DNA of 64,000 nt from JBFMCC01 sp037445635 (GTDB lineage Bacteria > Chloroflexota > Anaerolineae > Anaerolineales > Villigracilaceae): assembly GCA_037445635.1 (NCBI GenBank), contig JBBIKC010000013.1, positions 8,501 to 72,500 on the forward strand. Reading direction: 5' to 3'. Numbering within the stretch: position 1 is the stretch's first letter; every line of letters begins with the position of its first letter. The position numbers and the translations under genes are program-made. The notes beneath the pieces are model-generated. The model saw nothing but the letters and a program-made list of their open reading frames with translations. It did no database searches and was not told where the DNA came from. This document shows positions 18,590-27,841 of the stretch, piece after piece.

Positions 18590-20950
18590 TCAAGGATTCA
18601 TGTACTGTTCACAATCGGCGGGGCTGCTCTTCGGTACGAGCAGCTGCACATTCGTATCCTTGAAGGTATAGATCGGCTCATAAAAACACAACGTCGGATT
18701 CGAGACCCATGTCACCCAAGCATCGTTTTCCTCAGAGAACGGGCCGCCCATTTCCTCCTTGCGGCGCGTGCGCAGGGGCTCGGTCACAATCAACGCAAAA
18801 CGCCGATTCGCCAAATCCGCATAGTACGACCGGAAGTAAGCGGCATTGTTTGCCATAGCCTGATCCATCATATACTTTTTTTCATATTCAGGCACGAATG
18901 GAATCGCGTCCACATATCCGAACGTCAGCAACTGGCGCTGATCCATAAACAATATTTCGCCCTCCGCGGCGGCTCGCTCCACTTCCGCCCGCACAATGGA
19001 AAGCGTCTGCGCAGTCTGACCGGGTGTTGGCAGGTCCAGCCAGGGGCTGTAAGAAGATTTGGGGTAAAGCGGGGTGAACGGATAGACCACGAGGCAGACC
19101 GACCAGGCCGCCAGAACGATCACAGCGGGAGGCCAACGCATCCCTTCCGGACTTTGGGCCTGCACTGCCAGCCCAAGTGTGACCGTCACCATCAAGGTCA
19201 CCAAATACATATCCAGGTTATGCAGGTCGCCGCCGCCGCCGATCTTGGTGCTGATCAGCAATCCAACCGCGAAGAACCCAACCAACGCGCCCCAGATGGC
19301 CGTCTTTTGCACCCAGTCCAATTGCCAGCGGCGGGAGAGCATCCACCAACCCAACAGGAGCAGAAGCGGCGCGGTGGTCAGTAAAGCCAACAGCAGCACG
19401 CCGGGGCCAAGCGTCTCATTCGGGAGCAGGCGATACCACAGCAGGGGCTGCTGTGACGTGAGCGATTCTCCTCCCAATGTTGACCGGAACGCCCCGAGGC
19501 TTTGGATCAATCCAGGTAAGACGCCCAATACGGTAAGGGCGATTGTCGGTGCAAGTCTGCGAAGAAGAGATCCGTCGCGTTTTGGATAATAGAGCAGCAG
19601 GTCAATCAGCGCCCCCAGCGCGCCGGGCGCGAACGCCCACGTCCAGCGGCTGAGACCGGCGTAGAATCCTGCCAGGGCCAGCGCCGCGCCGCGTTTGACG
19701 GGGGACTCGTCAAAGGCGAACCAGACCGCGATAATGGAAACCAGCATAAAGGGAGGATGAAGCGGAGCCAGCACGATAAAGAAAAGCGCAATCCATAGCC
19801 ACATCCCATATCGCAAAGCGGCCGGATTCAGAGTCCGTGTGATACGCGCGGCGAAAATCAACGCGGGCAGAATCAGCAGGGTTTTATTCCACAGGCGGTG
19901 CGCCCAGATGGGCAAACCCTCCCACAAGAACAACACGCCCCACAACCCATAACGCCCCGGCGAACTGTATGGGTTCACGATGTGCCCCGCGTAATTGTAA
20001 AGCGACTGGCCGAAGACAAGCGAATAATCGTAGAAACGATTGCCCTCGGACCAGGTCAGCGAGAAGGGAGCATCCACGACCATCAGGAGCGCGTCGGTGA
20101 CTGCGAGAACAAGGAGCAGCGCGCCGAGTCCGACGCCCAGCGCTTCGCGCGAGACGAGGCGATCCGCTCCCGTTGAAGCGAGAACCGCGGCCGCCCAAAG
20201 CGCCGCCAGCCAGACCGCAAAGCGCATGTCATCGTACAAAATGTAGGTCTGTGCGCCAATCAGATAGCGGTAGGCCAACGGAAGGAGGCAAAGCGCAACG
20301 GCCAAAACCCAACGCGCCGCGCCAAGCCGCGCCCTGAATTGGATCAGCCCTACGCGCACGCGTTCGCCTGCCGGATGATACAGAAGAAACGTCAGCCCCA
20401 GCATAAGAAGCAGTCCGCCCGCCGTTGCAGCGCGGTAGGCCAACGCCACAGGTACGAGCACGCGCGCTTCATGAACGATGCGCGGGTAAAGAAAGAGGGT
20501 CAGGGCTAACGACAGTTCGGCCCAGCCAAACTTTTGGTCGCGCTGCGGCGCGGCGAGGAGAAGAACGATTTGGGCGACCCCGCCTGCAAAGACCAGTTGT
20601 GTCCACGGGCCGGGCAGGGCATTCTGCCAGGCGGAATAAAGATAAATCCAAGCAACGGTCAGCAGGAGTCCGGTCACGATCAGCCAGCGAAATGCTGCTG
20701 ATTTTTCGAGTCCACTAACAACGCGATTCAGGTTGTTCGGCGACCAGATGTTGCGGAGGAAAAGGAACAGCCCGGCCACAAACAGCAGGAAGTAAACAGA
20801 AATCGCTGCTGCGCCGGCCAGCGAGAACAATTTCTCCCAGTTCTGCTCCACCAGCCAGATGGATCGGATTTCCGAGGCGGTATAAAGCAGGGCAATGAGC
20901 AAGCCAATGCCATATACGCGGTTAGGGGTAATCGTTTGTCTGCTTTGCAT
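18590..20950 (-). CDS. Very large polytopic membrane protein of the polysaccharide locus
   Basis: A 786-residue protein with roughly 17 hydrophobic segments and a soluble C-terminal region (about 670-786) including LFMDQRQLLTFGYVDAIPFVPEYEKKYM. A loop near the middle, SLTWSEGNRFYDYSLVFG followed by HIVNPYSSPGRYGLWG, contains an acidic residue placed as in GT-C enzymes, but the family cannot be named. The ATG at 20948-20950 is the first before the initial membrane segment; a 22-codon upstream extension is doubtful. It may be a glycosyltransferase acting on polyprenyl-phosphate sugars. Confidence 0.6.
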   Translation of the reverse strand: MQSRQTITPNRVYGIGLLIALLYTASEIRSIWLVEQNWEKLFSLAGAAAISVYFLLFVAGLFLFLRNIWSPNNLNRVVSGLEKSAAFRWLIVTGLLLTVAWIYLYSAWQNALPGPWTQLVFAGGVAQIVLLLAAPQRDQKFGWAELSLALTLFLYPRIVHEARVLVPVALAYRAATAGGLLLMLGLTFLLYHPAGERVRVGLIQFRARLGAARWVLAVALCLLPLAYRYLIGAQTYILYDDMRFAVWLAALWAAAVLASTGADRLVSREALGVGLGALLLVLAVTDALLMVVDAPFSLTWSEGNRFYDYSLVFGQSLYNYAGHIVNPYSSPGRYGLWGVLFLWEGLPIWAHRLWNKTLLILPALIFAARITRTLNPAALRYGMWLWIALFFIVLAPLHPPFMLVSIIAVWFAFDESPVKRGAALALAGFYAGLSRWTWAFAPGALGALIDLLLYYPKRDGSLLRRLAPTIALTVLGVLPGLIQSLGAFRSTLGGESLTSQQPLLWYRLLPNETLGPGVLLLALLTTAPLLLLLGWWMLSRRWQLDWVQKTAIWGALVGFFAVGLLISTKIGGGGDLHNLDMYLVTLMVTVTLGLAVQAQSPEGMRWPPAVIVLAAWSVCLVVYPFTPLYPKSSYSPWLDLPTPGQTAQTLSIVRAEVERAAAEGEILFMDQRQLLTFGYVDAIPFVPEYEKKYMMDQAMANNAAYFRSYYADLANRRFALIVTEPLRTRRKEEMGGPFSEENDAWVTWVSNPTLCFYEPIYTFKDTNVQLLVPKSSPADCEQYMNP

Positions 20951-21022
20951 CCTGCTTCCGTAAAACGCCGAAAAGACTGCCGTCCTGCACAGTATAACAG
21001 TCTGTCTACCGGGCATTCAGGG

Positions 21023-21895
21023 TTATTTCTTGCGCAGCACCAGGATGATAGGATAGTACCAGTTCATGAGTGAACCCAGGCCGATTCCCAATTCCCTGGC
21101 GTAAGGGATGTTGTATAAAAAAGTGAGAATCCGCTTCAACTTGGAGGTCAGTCCCCATTCACCAAATTTCAGGTTGCTCATCCGCTCTTTCCATAAGTCA
21201 TCGCCTAAACTGACGACATCCACCCGGCCCGACAAGGATTTCAACATCCTTTTCGTACGGGCAACATTCACAAGTTGCAGGGTGTCAATGTAACCCGGAT
21301 TCCTTCCCAACAGGCGAACGTAGAGTTTTGCCACAGGCTTGGGCATGCAGGGAATCCACAATATCCCATAGTGCCCCTCCCAGAACGAACAGTAATTTGG
21401 ATAGGTAAAGAAGAGATAACCGCCGGGCTTAAGCACACGAACGGCTTCCGCCAGCACCTTATCGGGATCGTCAACATGCTCCAAGACATTGGACGAATAT
21501 ATAAACTCGAAAGATTCATCGGGAAAAACCAGGTTCTCCCCGGCACAACGCTCAATGGGACAGTCCACTTCCGTCAGTTCTGCCAGTTCGCGGGCGCATT
21601 GATAGGCAAGTGGATCAGGCTCTATGGCAGTTGTGTCATACCCGTAAAGCGCACGGCCGAAAACGGTGAATGCGCCAAAACCGCATCCAACCTCCAGGAT
21701 CTTTCTACCCGGCGCCAGGAAACCGGGCAGGTACCTCTCGATAACGGTTATTTTTTCCTGCACGTGCTCAACCGACAGGTGTGTTCCCGCTATTTCCTGA
21801 AAATCGCTGTGCGTTACGCCGTCCAGCCAGCCGGCGATGACGCCGGCAACCTTCGGCTGAATTTTCTTTACAATAATATCCAATTTCTCTTTCAT
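21023..21895 (-). CDS. Class I SAM methyltransferase
   Basis: A 290-residue protein with KILEVGCGFGAFTVFGRALYG (SAM motif I, about 64-84), AIEPDPLAYQCARELA and FIYSSNVLEHVDDPDKVLAEAVRVLKPGGYLFFTYPN, a clear Methyltransf_11/23 pattern. Its base composition is visibly lower in G+C than the flanking genes, as are the genes up to about 24000, which suggests a separately acquired segment. It is probably involved in glycan methylation. Confidence 0.85.
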   Translation of the reverse strand: MKEKLDIIVKKIQPKVAGVIAGWLDGVTHSDFQEIAGTHLSVEHVQEKITVIERYLPGFLAPGRKILEVGCGFGAFTVFGRALYGYDTTAIEPDPLAYQCARELAELTEVDCPIERCAGENLVFPDESFEFIYSSNVLEHVDDPDKVLAEAVRVLKPGGYLFFTYPNYCSFWEGHYGILWIPCMPKPVAKLYVRLLGRNPGYIDTLQLVNVARTKRMLKSLSGRVDVVSLGDDLWKERMSNLKFGEWGLTSKLKRILTFLYNIPYARELGIGLGSLMNWYYPIILVLRKK

Positions 21896-22000
21896 TCTTG
21901 TTTACTCACCATTCCTGGAAAGCGATTGATTTCCTGCAAAGTTCACCTGACTTGCTCACGGTTCAGAAAGCGAACTGTGTCGAATCGAAACAATAGAAGA

Positions 22001-23047
22001 TTACGACGACCCTGGCTTGACAAATCTGCCAAATAACGTCTCGAGCGGCAGATAGAGGATGACGATCAGGTTGAAAAGATAGAACATGACCCGCAGGCTG
22101 ATAAGTGTGGCCGGCACATCTATCATCTGGGTCGCGCCGAAAAGTTCATACAAATATACGGAGGCCAATTCGACAATGCCAAGTCCGCCAAGGACTTGTA
22201 TGGGGATGAGAGAAACCAATTGCAACAGGGAAGTAATAAAAACGATCTCCCAAATACCCAGGGGAACATGAAAGGCCTGAATGCGGCAATAGGCATAAAA
22301 CATCGCCACGATTGTATAAAATAACGACAATGCCAGTCCGGACAGCAAGGTGCGCACAATCGTTTTGTAATCCTGCTCCGCCAGAGATTGAATGATGTCT
22401 ATGCCGCGCGCAACCAACCCGATCCGATCGAGACGCAACCAGCGAAACAATCTTTCGAGCTGCGCCACGAATTTTTGGCGGAAGAAAACTGTTATCCAGA
22501 ACAGCCCAAACGCCAGAAACGATCCCACCGTCAGAAAAACGACAAGTTGCCGCAATACGCCGACGCGATCCCAGACCAGCCATGCAGAGAGCAGTAAAAA
22601 AAGAATCAAAGAGAACAGATCACCGACTTTGGTAATGATAAAGGCGATTCCCGAATGCCTCAATTTGACATTCTGCTCCAATCGGAGAAGCGTCAAATAG
22701 GATGCGATCCCTGCCGTTGTCGCGATCAAGTTGGTAATCGCATTTTGGATTACGACCACTCTTACCGTTTGCCCATACGAGATTCTCTTACCCAGCAAGA
22801 CCCAATATTGCACTCCCTTAAGAGCAGTCATGAGACAAAACAACAGCAAGCTGACCGACAGCCAACTCCATGAAGCATTTCTGCTGATGCTGATGATTTG
22901 CCGGATGTCGGTCTTTGACAACACAATGCCGGTCAGCGACAATGCCAGAAGAATTTTCAGGAGATTCTTCCAGCCGGAGGAAGACATCCCCAAAAACGTT
23001 TTAGCCGGGGCGGCAGACGGAGAAGGTGAAGTATCCAAGCGGCTCAC
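22001..23047 (-). CDS. Lysylphosphatidylglycerol synthase TM-region / YbhN-like membrane protein
   Basis: A 348-residue protein with about eight membrane segments. ATTAGIASYLTLLRLEQNVKL and PIQVLGGLGIVELASVYLYELFG (the GGxGxxE motif) are typical of the flippase-like UPF0104/LPG_synthase_TM family. Members are proposed to move or modify lipid-linked molecules, and many occur in glycan clusters. It lies between a sulfotransferase and a methyltransferase gene. The family is clear; the substrate is an inference. Confidence 0.8.
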   Translation of the reverse strand: MSRLDTSPSPSAAPAKTFLGMSSSGWKNLLKILLALSLTGIVLSKTDIRQIISISRNASWSWLSVSLLLFCLMTALKGVQYWVLLGKRISYGQTVRVVVIQNAITNLIATTAGIASYLTLLRLEQNVKLRHSGIAFIITKVGDLFSLILFLLLSAWLVWDRVGVLRQLVVFLTVGSFLAFGLFWITVFFRQKFVAQLERLFRWLRLDRIGLVARGIDIIQSLAEQDYKTIVRTLLSGLALSLFYTIVAMFYAYCRIQAFHVPLGIWEIVFITSLLQLVSLIPIQVLGGLGIVELASVYLYELFGATQMIDVPATLISLRVMFYLFNLIVILYLPLETLFGRFVKPGSS

Positions 23048-23070
23048 GAAGGAAATACTACGGCGAGTTG

Positions 23071-23994
23071 TTAATTGCTTGCAAGCCAGAATGAAAGATC
23101 GCGGTCCAGCAATTTGGAGAGTTTATAAATATCCTCCTTAAAATACTCCAGGAGTCTGGCGCGAAGGGCGGGATCCACCGACTTTCGCGGAACGCGGCGG
23201 GCGTTGAACAATTCAACCTTGTTATAAAGCAAACCAGCTTTCTTCATAAAACCGGTTCCGAACATCGAAAAGATTTTCATCAGAGGTCGAAAAACAACCT
23301 GCGGAGGATGGATTATCCTCGCCAGCAGGCCCGACCGATATTCATAATTCGTGTTGACGGGCGGAAAATCGCTTCGGCCATCTGAAGGCACGCCCAGAAA
23401 GGAAAGTATTGTCTCGTAAACCGACTTCGGATTCGCAATAAAATCCTCAAAGATGAGAATCAGCACTTGATCCTTCGGAAAGACTGCGAACACCTTCTCC
23501 ACATACTTCCCAAATTGCCCAAGTTCGCCATACTGGACCAACTCCGGTTCACGGCAACTGCTCGGTATCATTTTCCCCTCCCTGCGGACCTCCTGTAAAT
23601 CCCAGGCCTTCGCAAGGTCCGCCTCATTCTCCCGCAGCAGGCTCAAATTCACCTGGTGGAGCGATTGCACAAAATCAACTGGATTTCGCAGGGAGACAAT
23701 GATCTTCGCAGAAGGGTCGAACTCGCGAATTCTCGTGAGCGCAACTTTCGAATACAGATAATGGGTGGAAGCTTCTCCTATCGCCAAATGGTGCTCCCCC
23801 GCCCCGGCGAAAACGCCGAGATAACCCTCCAAGGACCCGGATACGACCTTTTGCAATCCCGGAAAGTCCGACGAGAAGAAATGCAATTCTTTTATCTCCG
23901 GCATGAAAATATTAGGGTGCTCGCCAAGGTAGGTATAGAGCGCCGTTGTCCCGCAACGCGGCGCGCCAATGATGAAAAAATTGGGGCGTTTCAT
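23071..23994 (-). CDS. Sulfotransferase domain protein (second copy)
   Basis: A 307-residue protein. The PAPS 5'-phosphosulfate loop FFIIGAPRCGTTAL lies at residues 5-18, and the 3'-phosphate segment KIIVSLRNPVDFVQSLHQ around 97-115. It ends in a region like LLEYFKEDIYKLSKLLDRDLSFW, which is typical of bacterial carbohydrate sulfotransferases. The ATG at 23992-23994 avoids overlap with the upstream methyltransferase gene. It is only distantly similar to the sulfotransferase at 3249-4094, so two different acceptor positions are plausible. Confidence 0.87.
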   Translation of the reverse strand: MKRPNFFIIGAPRCGTTALYTYLGEHPNIFMPEIKELHFFSSDFPGLQKVVSGSLEGYLGVFAGAGEHHLAIGEASTHYLYSKVALTRIREFDPSAKIIVSLRNPVDFVQSLHQVNLSLLRENEADLAKAWDLQEVRREGKMIPSSCREPELVQYGELGQFGKYVEKVFAVFPKDQVLILIFEDFIANPKSVYETILSFLGVPSDGRSDFPPVNTNYEYRSGLLARIIHPPQVVFRPLMKIFSMFGTGFMKKAGLLYNKVELFNARRVPRKSVDPALRARLLEYFKEDIYKLSKLLDRDLSFWLASN

Positions 23995-24019
23995 ACTTTC
24001 GAGAGATCTTTCCAACGGC

Positions 24020-24793
24020 CTAGCGATCCAGGCGTTTGCAAATGAATTCATTGCATCCGATCGGCGTATTGGCCCGGCGCACTTCCACGGATGCGAAACC
24101 CAGTTCCGCCAAGCGGCGACTCATATCCTCAGCGCTGGCGTATTCGTACGGATAGCCGCCCACCCAATCAACGACATTATGCACAAAATCCATGCCGCGC
24201 CGCATTTTCAGCGGATTCCTAAACGTGACCAGCCACTTGGCGACGAAAATAATCGGTGTAAAAACCCAGATGATAATTTTCTGACCAATGCGTCCGACGC
24301 GATTATAAAGCCATTTGATGACCTTCCACCCTCCCGATGACCAGTGCCGGTTGTAGATTGCGATCATGAACAAGCCGCCGGGAGCGACCCGTTTCGCGGC
24401 GTTCTCCAGCGCCAGTGCCATGTTCCCCGTGTGGTGCAGTACGCCCCAGGAATAGACCACATCGAATTGCCCCAGCGTATCCATTTGTTCGGCATCCAAA
24501 GCGGACAACTGGCAAAAGGAAACCGCCGCCGGATCCTTCAACCACTGCATTGCATTGGCTTGTGAGACGGTGACGGAGATGGGGTCCACATCCGTTCCCA
24601 CGACGGAGCGCGCGCCCAGGCGCGCCGCGGCAATCGAAAACAACCCGCTTCCACAGCCGATGTCCAGAAAGGACTTGCCCTTCAAGGCATCCTCGCCAAA
24701 CAGGGAGGTCAGCGAATTCATCGCCTCCTCGATCCGCGCCTCATCCAATTGTTTCGAAAACGAAGCCCAGTTCTCGCCGAATTTGAACATCAT
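24020..24793 (-). CDS. Class I SAM methyltransferase
   Basis: A 257-residue protein with SFLDIGCGSGLFSIAAARLGA (SAM motif I, about 42-62), VVGTDVDPISV and DVVYSWGVLHHTGNM, then VAPGGLFMIAIYNRHW, a Methyltransf_11/UbiE-like pattern. A hydrophobic patch (KIIIWVFTPIIFVAKWLV) suggests membrane contact. It overlaps asnB as ATGA, so it is translationally coupled to it. The target is unknown. Confidence 0.86.
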   Translation of the reverse strand: MMFKFGENWASFSKQLDEARIEEAMNSLTSLFGEDALKGKSFLDIGCGSGLFSIAAARLGARSVVGTDVDPISVTVSQANAMQWLKDPAAVSFCQLSALDAEQMDTLGQFDVVYSWGVLHHTGNMALALENAAKRVAPGGLFMIAIYNRHWSSGGWKVIKWLYNRVGRIGQKIIIWVFTPIIFVAKWLVTFRNPLKMRRGMDFVHNVVDWVGGYPYEYASAEDMSRRLAELGFASVEVRRANTPIGCNEFICKRLDR

Positions 24794-26673
24794 TGTCCTT
24801 TCGCCCACACGCCGAGCATTGCCAGCGCGTACAGCCGCTTGCCGTGATCCATACGCGCGGACTTGTGCTCCTCGAGATATTTGCCCAGCGCGGCGCGGTC
24901 GAACCACTGATGCAAGGGACTGCCCTCCGCCAACAACAATTGTTTCGACCATTCGTACAGCGGCCCGCGGAACCAAGCCGAAACGGGGATTCCGAATCCC
25001 TGTTTGCCGCGGCCTTTAATGGACTCGGGCAACTCCTTGGCAAATGCCTTCTTCAAGAGATACTTCCCGCTTCTTCCCCTGACTTTGAACTGGTCCGGCA
25101 AACGGGCGGCCCACTCCACGATTTCATGATCGAGGAACGGCGAGCGGCCCTCGAGCGACGCGGCCATCGTCATGCGGTCGGCTTTGACGAGCAAATCGCC
25201 AGGCAGGTAGGTATGCAAATCCGTGTAGAGAGTCTTGTCGAGGTACGAACCTTCAGCAGAGTCGAAATGTTTCGCCAGCCAGCGCTGGGCATTGTCGGCG
25301 CGGAACATGTGCCAGAGGTCGGGCTTCCACAACGCGGCGCGCTGACGCGGCGAGAAGTACGAGCCCCAGCGCAGGATGCTGGCGCGGCGGTCAATTTCGG
25401 GAATCTGCTCGAGGCGTTTAAGTCCGTTGACGAGACTCTGCCCGACGGGACGGTCGGAGTTATCGGGGAGGAAATGCGCGATGGACGGGATCAGGCTTCG
25501 GGTCAGGAAACGAGGCGCACGCGCGTAGGCGTTGGCAAATCCGTCGAGCCAGTAACGCTGATAGCCCGCGAAGTCCTCGTCACCGCCATCGCCGTTCAGC
25601 GCGACAGTCACATGTTCGCGCGTCATCATCGAAAGATGATAGAGCGGAATCGCGGAGGCGTCCGCAAACGGCTCGCCGAAATGATAGGCGATTTTTTCGA
25701 GCGTGGATGGGATGTCGCCGTAAGTGAGGGTGAACTCGTGATGGTCGGTGGAATATTTTTGCGCGACGGCGCGGGCGTGAGGCAGTTCGCTGAAACTTTC
25801 CTCCTCGAAACCCGCCGAATAGGTTTTGACGGGGCCGCTCGCAAACTCGGACATGAGCGCGATGACGATGCTCGAGTCAATGCCGCCGCTGAGATGCGCG
25901 CCAAGCGGACGTTCACTGAGCAGGCGCATCTTGACTGCATCGCGCAGGCGGGTACGAAGTTCCTCGATGAGTTCACCTTCGGACGCAGTATGTTTGGGAA
26001 GATACGAATAATCCCAATATCGCTGGATGCGCGCCGCGCCGTTCTCCCAAACGAGGATGTGCGCGGGCGGAAGTTTGAAGATGCCCTGATAAATCGTGAG
26101 CGGATCGGGGATGTATTGCAGGCTAAGATAGAGGTCGAGGGCTTCGAGATTGATTTCGGGCTTGTGCGGAAGCGCGGTGAGGATGGCACTCAATTCCGAA
26201 CCGAAATAAAGTGTGCCGTTGCGAATCGTGTAATACATCGGCTTCTTGCCAAGACGGTCGCGGCCGAGCAGAAGTTTTCTCTTTTTGTCGTCCCACAGCG
26301 CGAACGCAAACATGCCGCGCAGACGCTTGATGCAGTCATCGCCTTCGTCCTCGTAAAAATGGACGATGCACTCGGTATCGGTTTTGGTCGCGAGGCGGTG
26401 GCCGCGGCGTTCGAGTTCGGCGCGCATTTCGGGGTAGTTGTAGCACTCGCCGTTGAAGACAATCCACACGGATTCGTTTTCGTTCGCAATCGGCTGGTCG
26501 CCGCCGCTGACGTCAATGATGGCAAGTCGGCGCATGGCGAGGCCTACGCCCGCGTCGGTGTGGAAGCCGTCGCTGTCGGGGCCGCGGTGCGCGATGGCCG
26601 CGTTCATTTTTTCGAGCAGGGCGCGCTCGGGTTTTCGATTGTCAGAATGAGAGAGTCCACAGATGCCGCACAT
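24790..26673 (-). CDS. asnB: Asparagine synthase (glutamine-hydrolysing)
   Basis: A 627-residue AsnB-type protein. The class II glutaminase domain starts MCGICGLSHSD, so Cys2 is the nucleophile, and AIAHRGPDSDG follows. The synthetase domain carries the ATP PP-loop LSGGIDSSIV (about 260) and GDGGDEDFAGYQRY. In polysaccharide loci such AsnB proteins often amidate a sugar carboxylate rather than free aspartate. Since a UDP-hexose 6-dehydrogenase gene is in the same locus, amidation of a uronic acid is a reasonable inference. Confidence 0.9.
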   Translation of the reverse strand: MCGICGLSHSDNRKPERALLEKMNAAIAHRGPDSDGFHTDAGVGLAMRRLAIIDVSGGDQPIANENESVWIVFNGECYNYPEMRAELERRGHRLATKTDTECIVHFYEDEGDDCIKRLRGMFAFALWDDKKRKLLLGRDRLGKKPMYYTIRNGTLYFGSELSAILTALPHKPEINLEALDLYLSLQYIPDPLTIYQGIFKLPPAHILVWENGAARIQRYWDYSYLPKHTASEGELIEELRTRLRDAVKMRLLSERPLGAHLSGGIDSSIVIALMSEFASGPVKTYSAGFEEESFSELPHARAVAQKYSTDHHEFTLTYGDIPSTLEKIAYHFGEPFADASAIPLYHLSMMTREHVTVALNGDGGDEDFAGYQRYWLDGFANAYARAPRFLTRSLIPSIAHFLPDNSDRPVGQSLVNGLKRLEQIPEIDRRASILRWGSYFSPRQRAALWKPDLWHMFRADNAQRWLAKHFDSAEGSYLDKTLYTDLHTYLPGDLLVKADRMTMAASLEGRSPFLDHEIVEWAARLPDQFKVRGRSGKYLLKKAFAKELPESIKGRGKQGFGIPVSAWFRGPLYEWSKQLLLAEGSPLHQWFDRAALGKYLEEHKSARMDHGKRLYALAMLGVWAKGQ

Positions 26674-26680
26674 AAATTTT

Positions 26681-26712
26681 TGCCACTGATTTCACGGATT
26701 TACACGGATTGG
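26681..26712. repeat. Dispersed 'CACTGATTTCACGGATT' repeat supplying a stop codon
   Basis: The sequence GCCACTGATTTCACGGATT followed by TACACGGATTGG is a two-unit, word-like repeat of a kind seen in many environmental bacterial genomes. It lies between asnB and the GT4 gene; its right end encodes the last residues and the TAA stop of the GT4 gene (26700-26702). Confidence 0.6.
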
Positions 26713-27839
26713 TTTTGAATTCTTTCTAAAATTTGGGAATACTGACGGGCGACGGATTCCCAGGAGTATTCTTTTTCGACTCGTTCGCGGGATGCCCGCC
26801 CCATCTGCTCCCGCGTCTTTTCTTCGACGAGAAGCCTGCGGAGGCCGTCCCGAAGCGACCCTACATCCTCGGCATTGACCAGCGCGCCCGTTACACCATC
26901 CACAACCAGTTCCTCGTTGCCTGCGATTCTGGTTGCAACAACGGGCAGTCCGCTGGCCATGGCTTCGAGGACGGCGTTTGGCATCCCTTCGTGGCGGGAG
27001 GGGAACAGGAACAGGTTCGCCTGATGATACCACTTGATTAAGTCCTCGCGGGATTGCCAGCCGAGAAAGGTGACGCGTTCCGCAATGCCAAGTTCACGCG
27101 CCAGGGATTTGAGCGAATCTGTTTGCGGGCCGTCGCCCGCGATGCGCCATTCCCAGTCGAGGTCTTTGAGTTGGGCGAGCGCGCGCAGGCCGAGGTCGAG
27201 TCCCTTTTGGTGGACGACGCGTCCGACCGAAAGAATGCGCGGCGGCGACCATTCGCGGTATCCAACCGCGTAATGAGACGAATCCACGCCGTTGGGGATG
27301 ATGGGAATTTCGATGGACGAGTCGAAGGCGAGGGCGAGGTCGCGAAGACCGCAGCTGTTGGCGATGACGGCAGATGCGTCATGCCAGATCGCGCGCAGGA
27401 AAGGGCCAATCAGTTTATGGTATGTCTTGAAATCGTAAGGGCGGAAGCCGGGCACGTCGCCGCCGCGCAGGGAAACGATGTAAGGAATGCGATAAAACTT
27501 TTTCAACAACCAGGCCGCCGCGCCGGAGGGAACACCGAAAAAGGCAAGGGTGGCATTCGGCTTGTTTCGGCGCGCCCGTCCCAAAGTCCAGAGAGAGGCG
27601 GAGAGGATGAAGGCAAGTTGCTCGAGCGCGCCGGAGCGATCCCGTCTGCGGCGCAATGCGGGGATGCGGTAGATCGTCGCGCCGTCGCGCGCCTCGACGC
27701 GGGGCAGGCCGGAAAAGCGGGCGGTCAGTACGGTCACGTCGTTTTCATTCTCAGCGAGGCAGCGCGCGATATTCGCACTGGCATTCCCCGCGCCGCCGCC
27801 GATGGGCGGGTATTCGCTGTTGATGATGAGAATCCGCAT
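26700..27839 (-). CDS. Glycosyltransferase family 4 protein
   Basis: A 379-residue GT-B enzyme. The N-terminal acceptor half has NSEYPPIGGGAGNASANIARCL. The donor half has SVGRVVHQKGLDLGLRALAQL and the retaining GT4 motif LFPSRHEGMPNAVLEAMASGLPVVAT (E-x7-E), followed by VDGVTGALV. It is probably cytoplasmic or membrane-associated, adding a sugar from an NDP-sugar to the lipid-linked glycan. It sits three bases downstream of the GT2 gene. Its last four codons and stop lie in a dispersed repeat. Confidence 0.9.
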   Translation of the reverse strand: MRILIINSEYPPIGGGAGNASANIARCLAENENDVTVLTARFSGLPRVEARDGATIYRIPALRRRRDRSGALEQLAFILSASLWTLGRARRNKPNATLAFFGVPSGAAAWLLKKFYRIPYIVSLRGGDVPGFRPYDFKTYHKLIGPFLRAIWHDASAVIANSCGLRDLALAFDSSIEIPIIPNGVDSSHYAVGYREWSPPRILSVGRVVHQKGLDLGLRALAQLKDLDWEWRIAGDGPQTDSLKSLARELGIAERVTFLGWQSREDLIKWYHQANLFLFPSRHEGMPNAVLEAMASGLPVVATRIAGNEELVVDGVTGALVNAEDVGSLRDGLRRLLVEEKTREQMGRASRERVEKEYSWESVARQYSQILERIQNQSV

Positions 27840-27841
27840 TC

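Noticed and set aside
24793..26718. Open frame of 641 codons on the plus strand
   Set aside because: It is antisense to the well-supported asnB gene and has no family motif.
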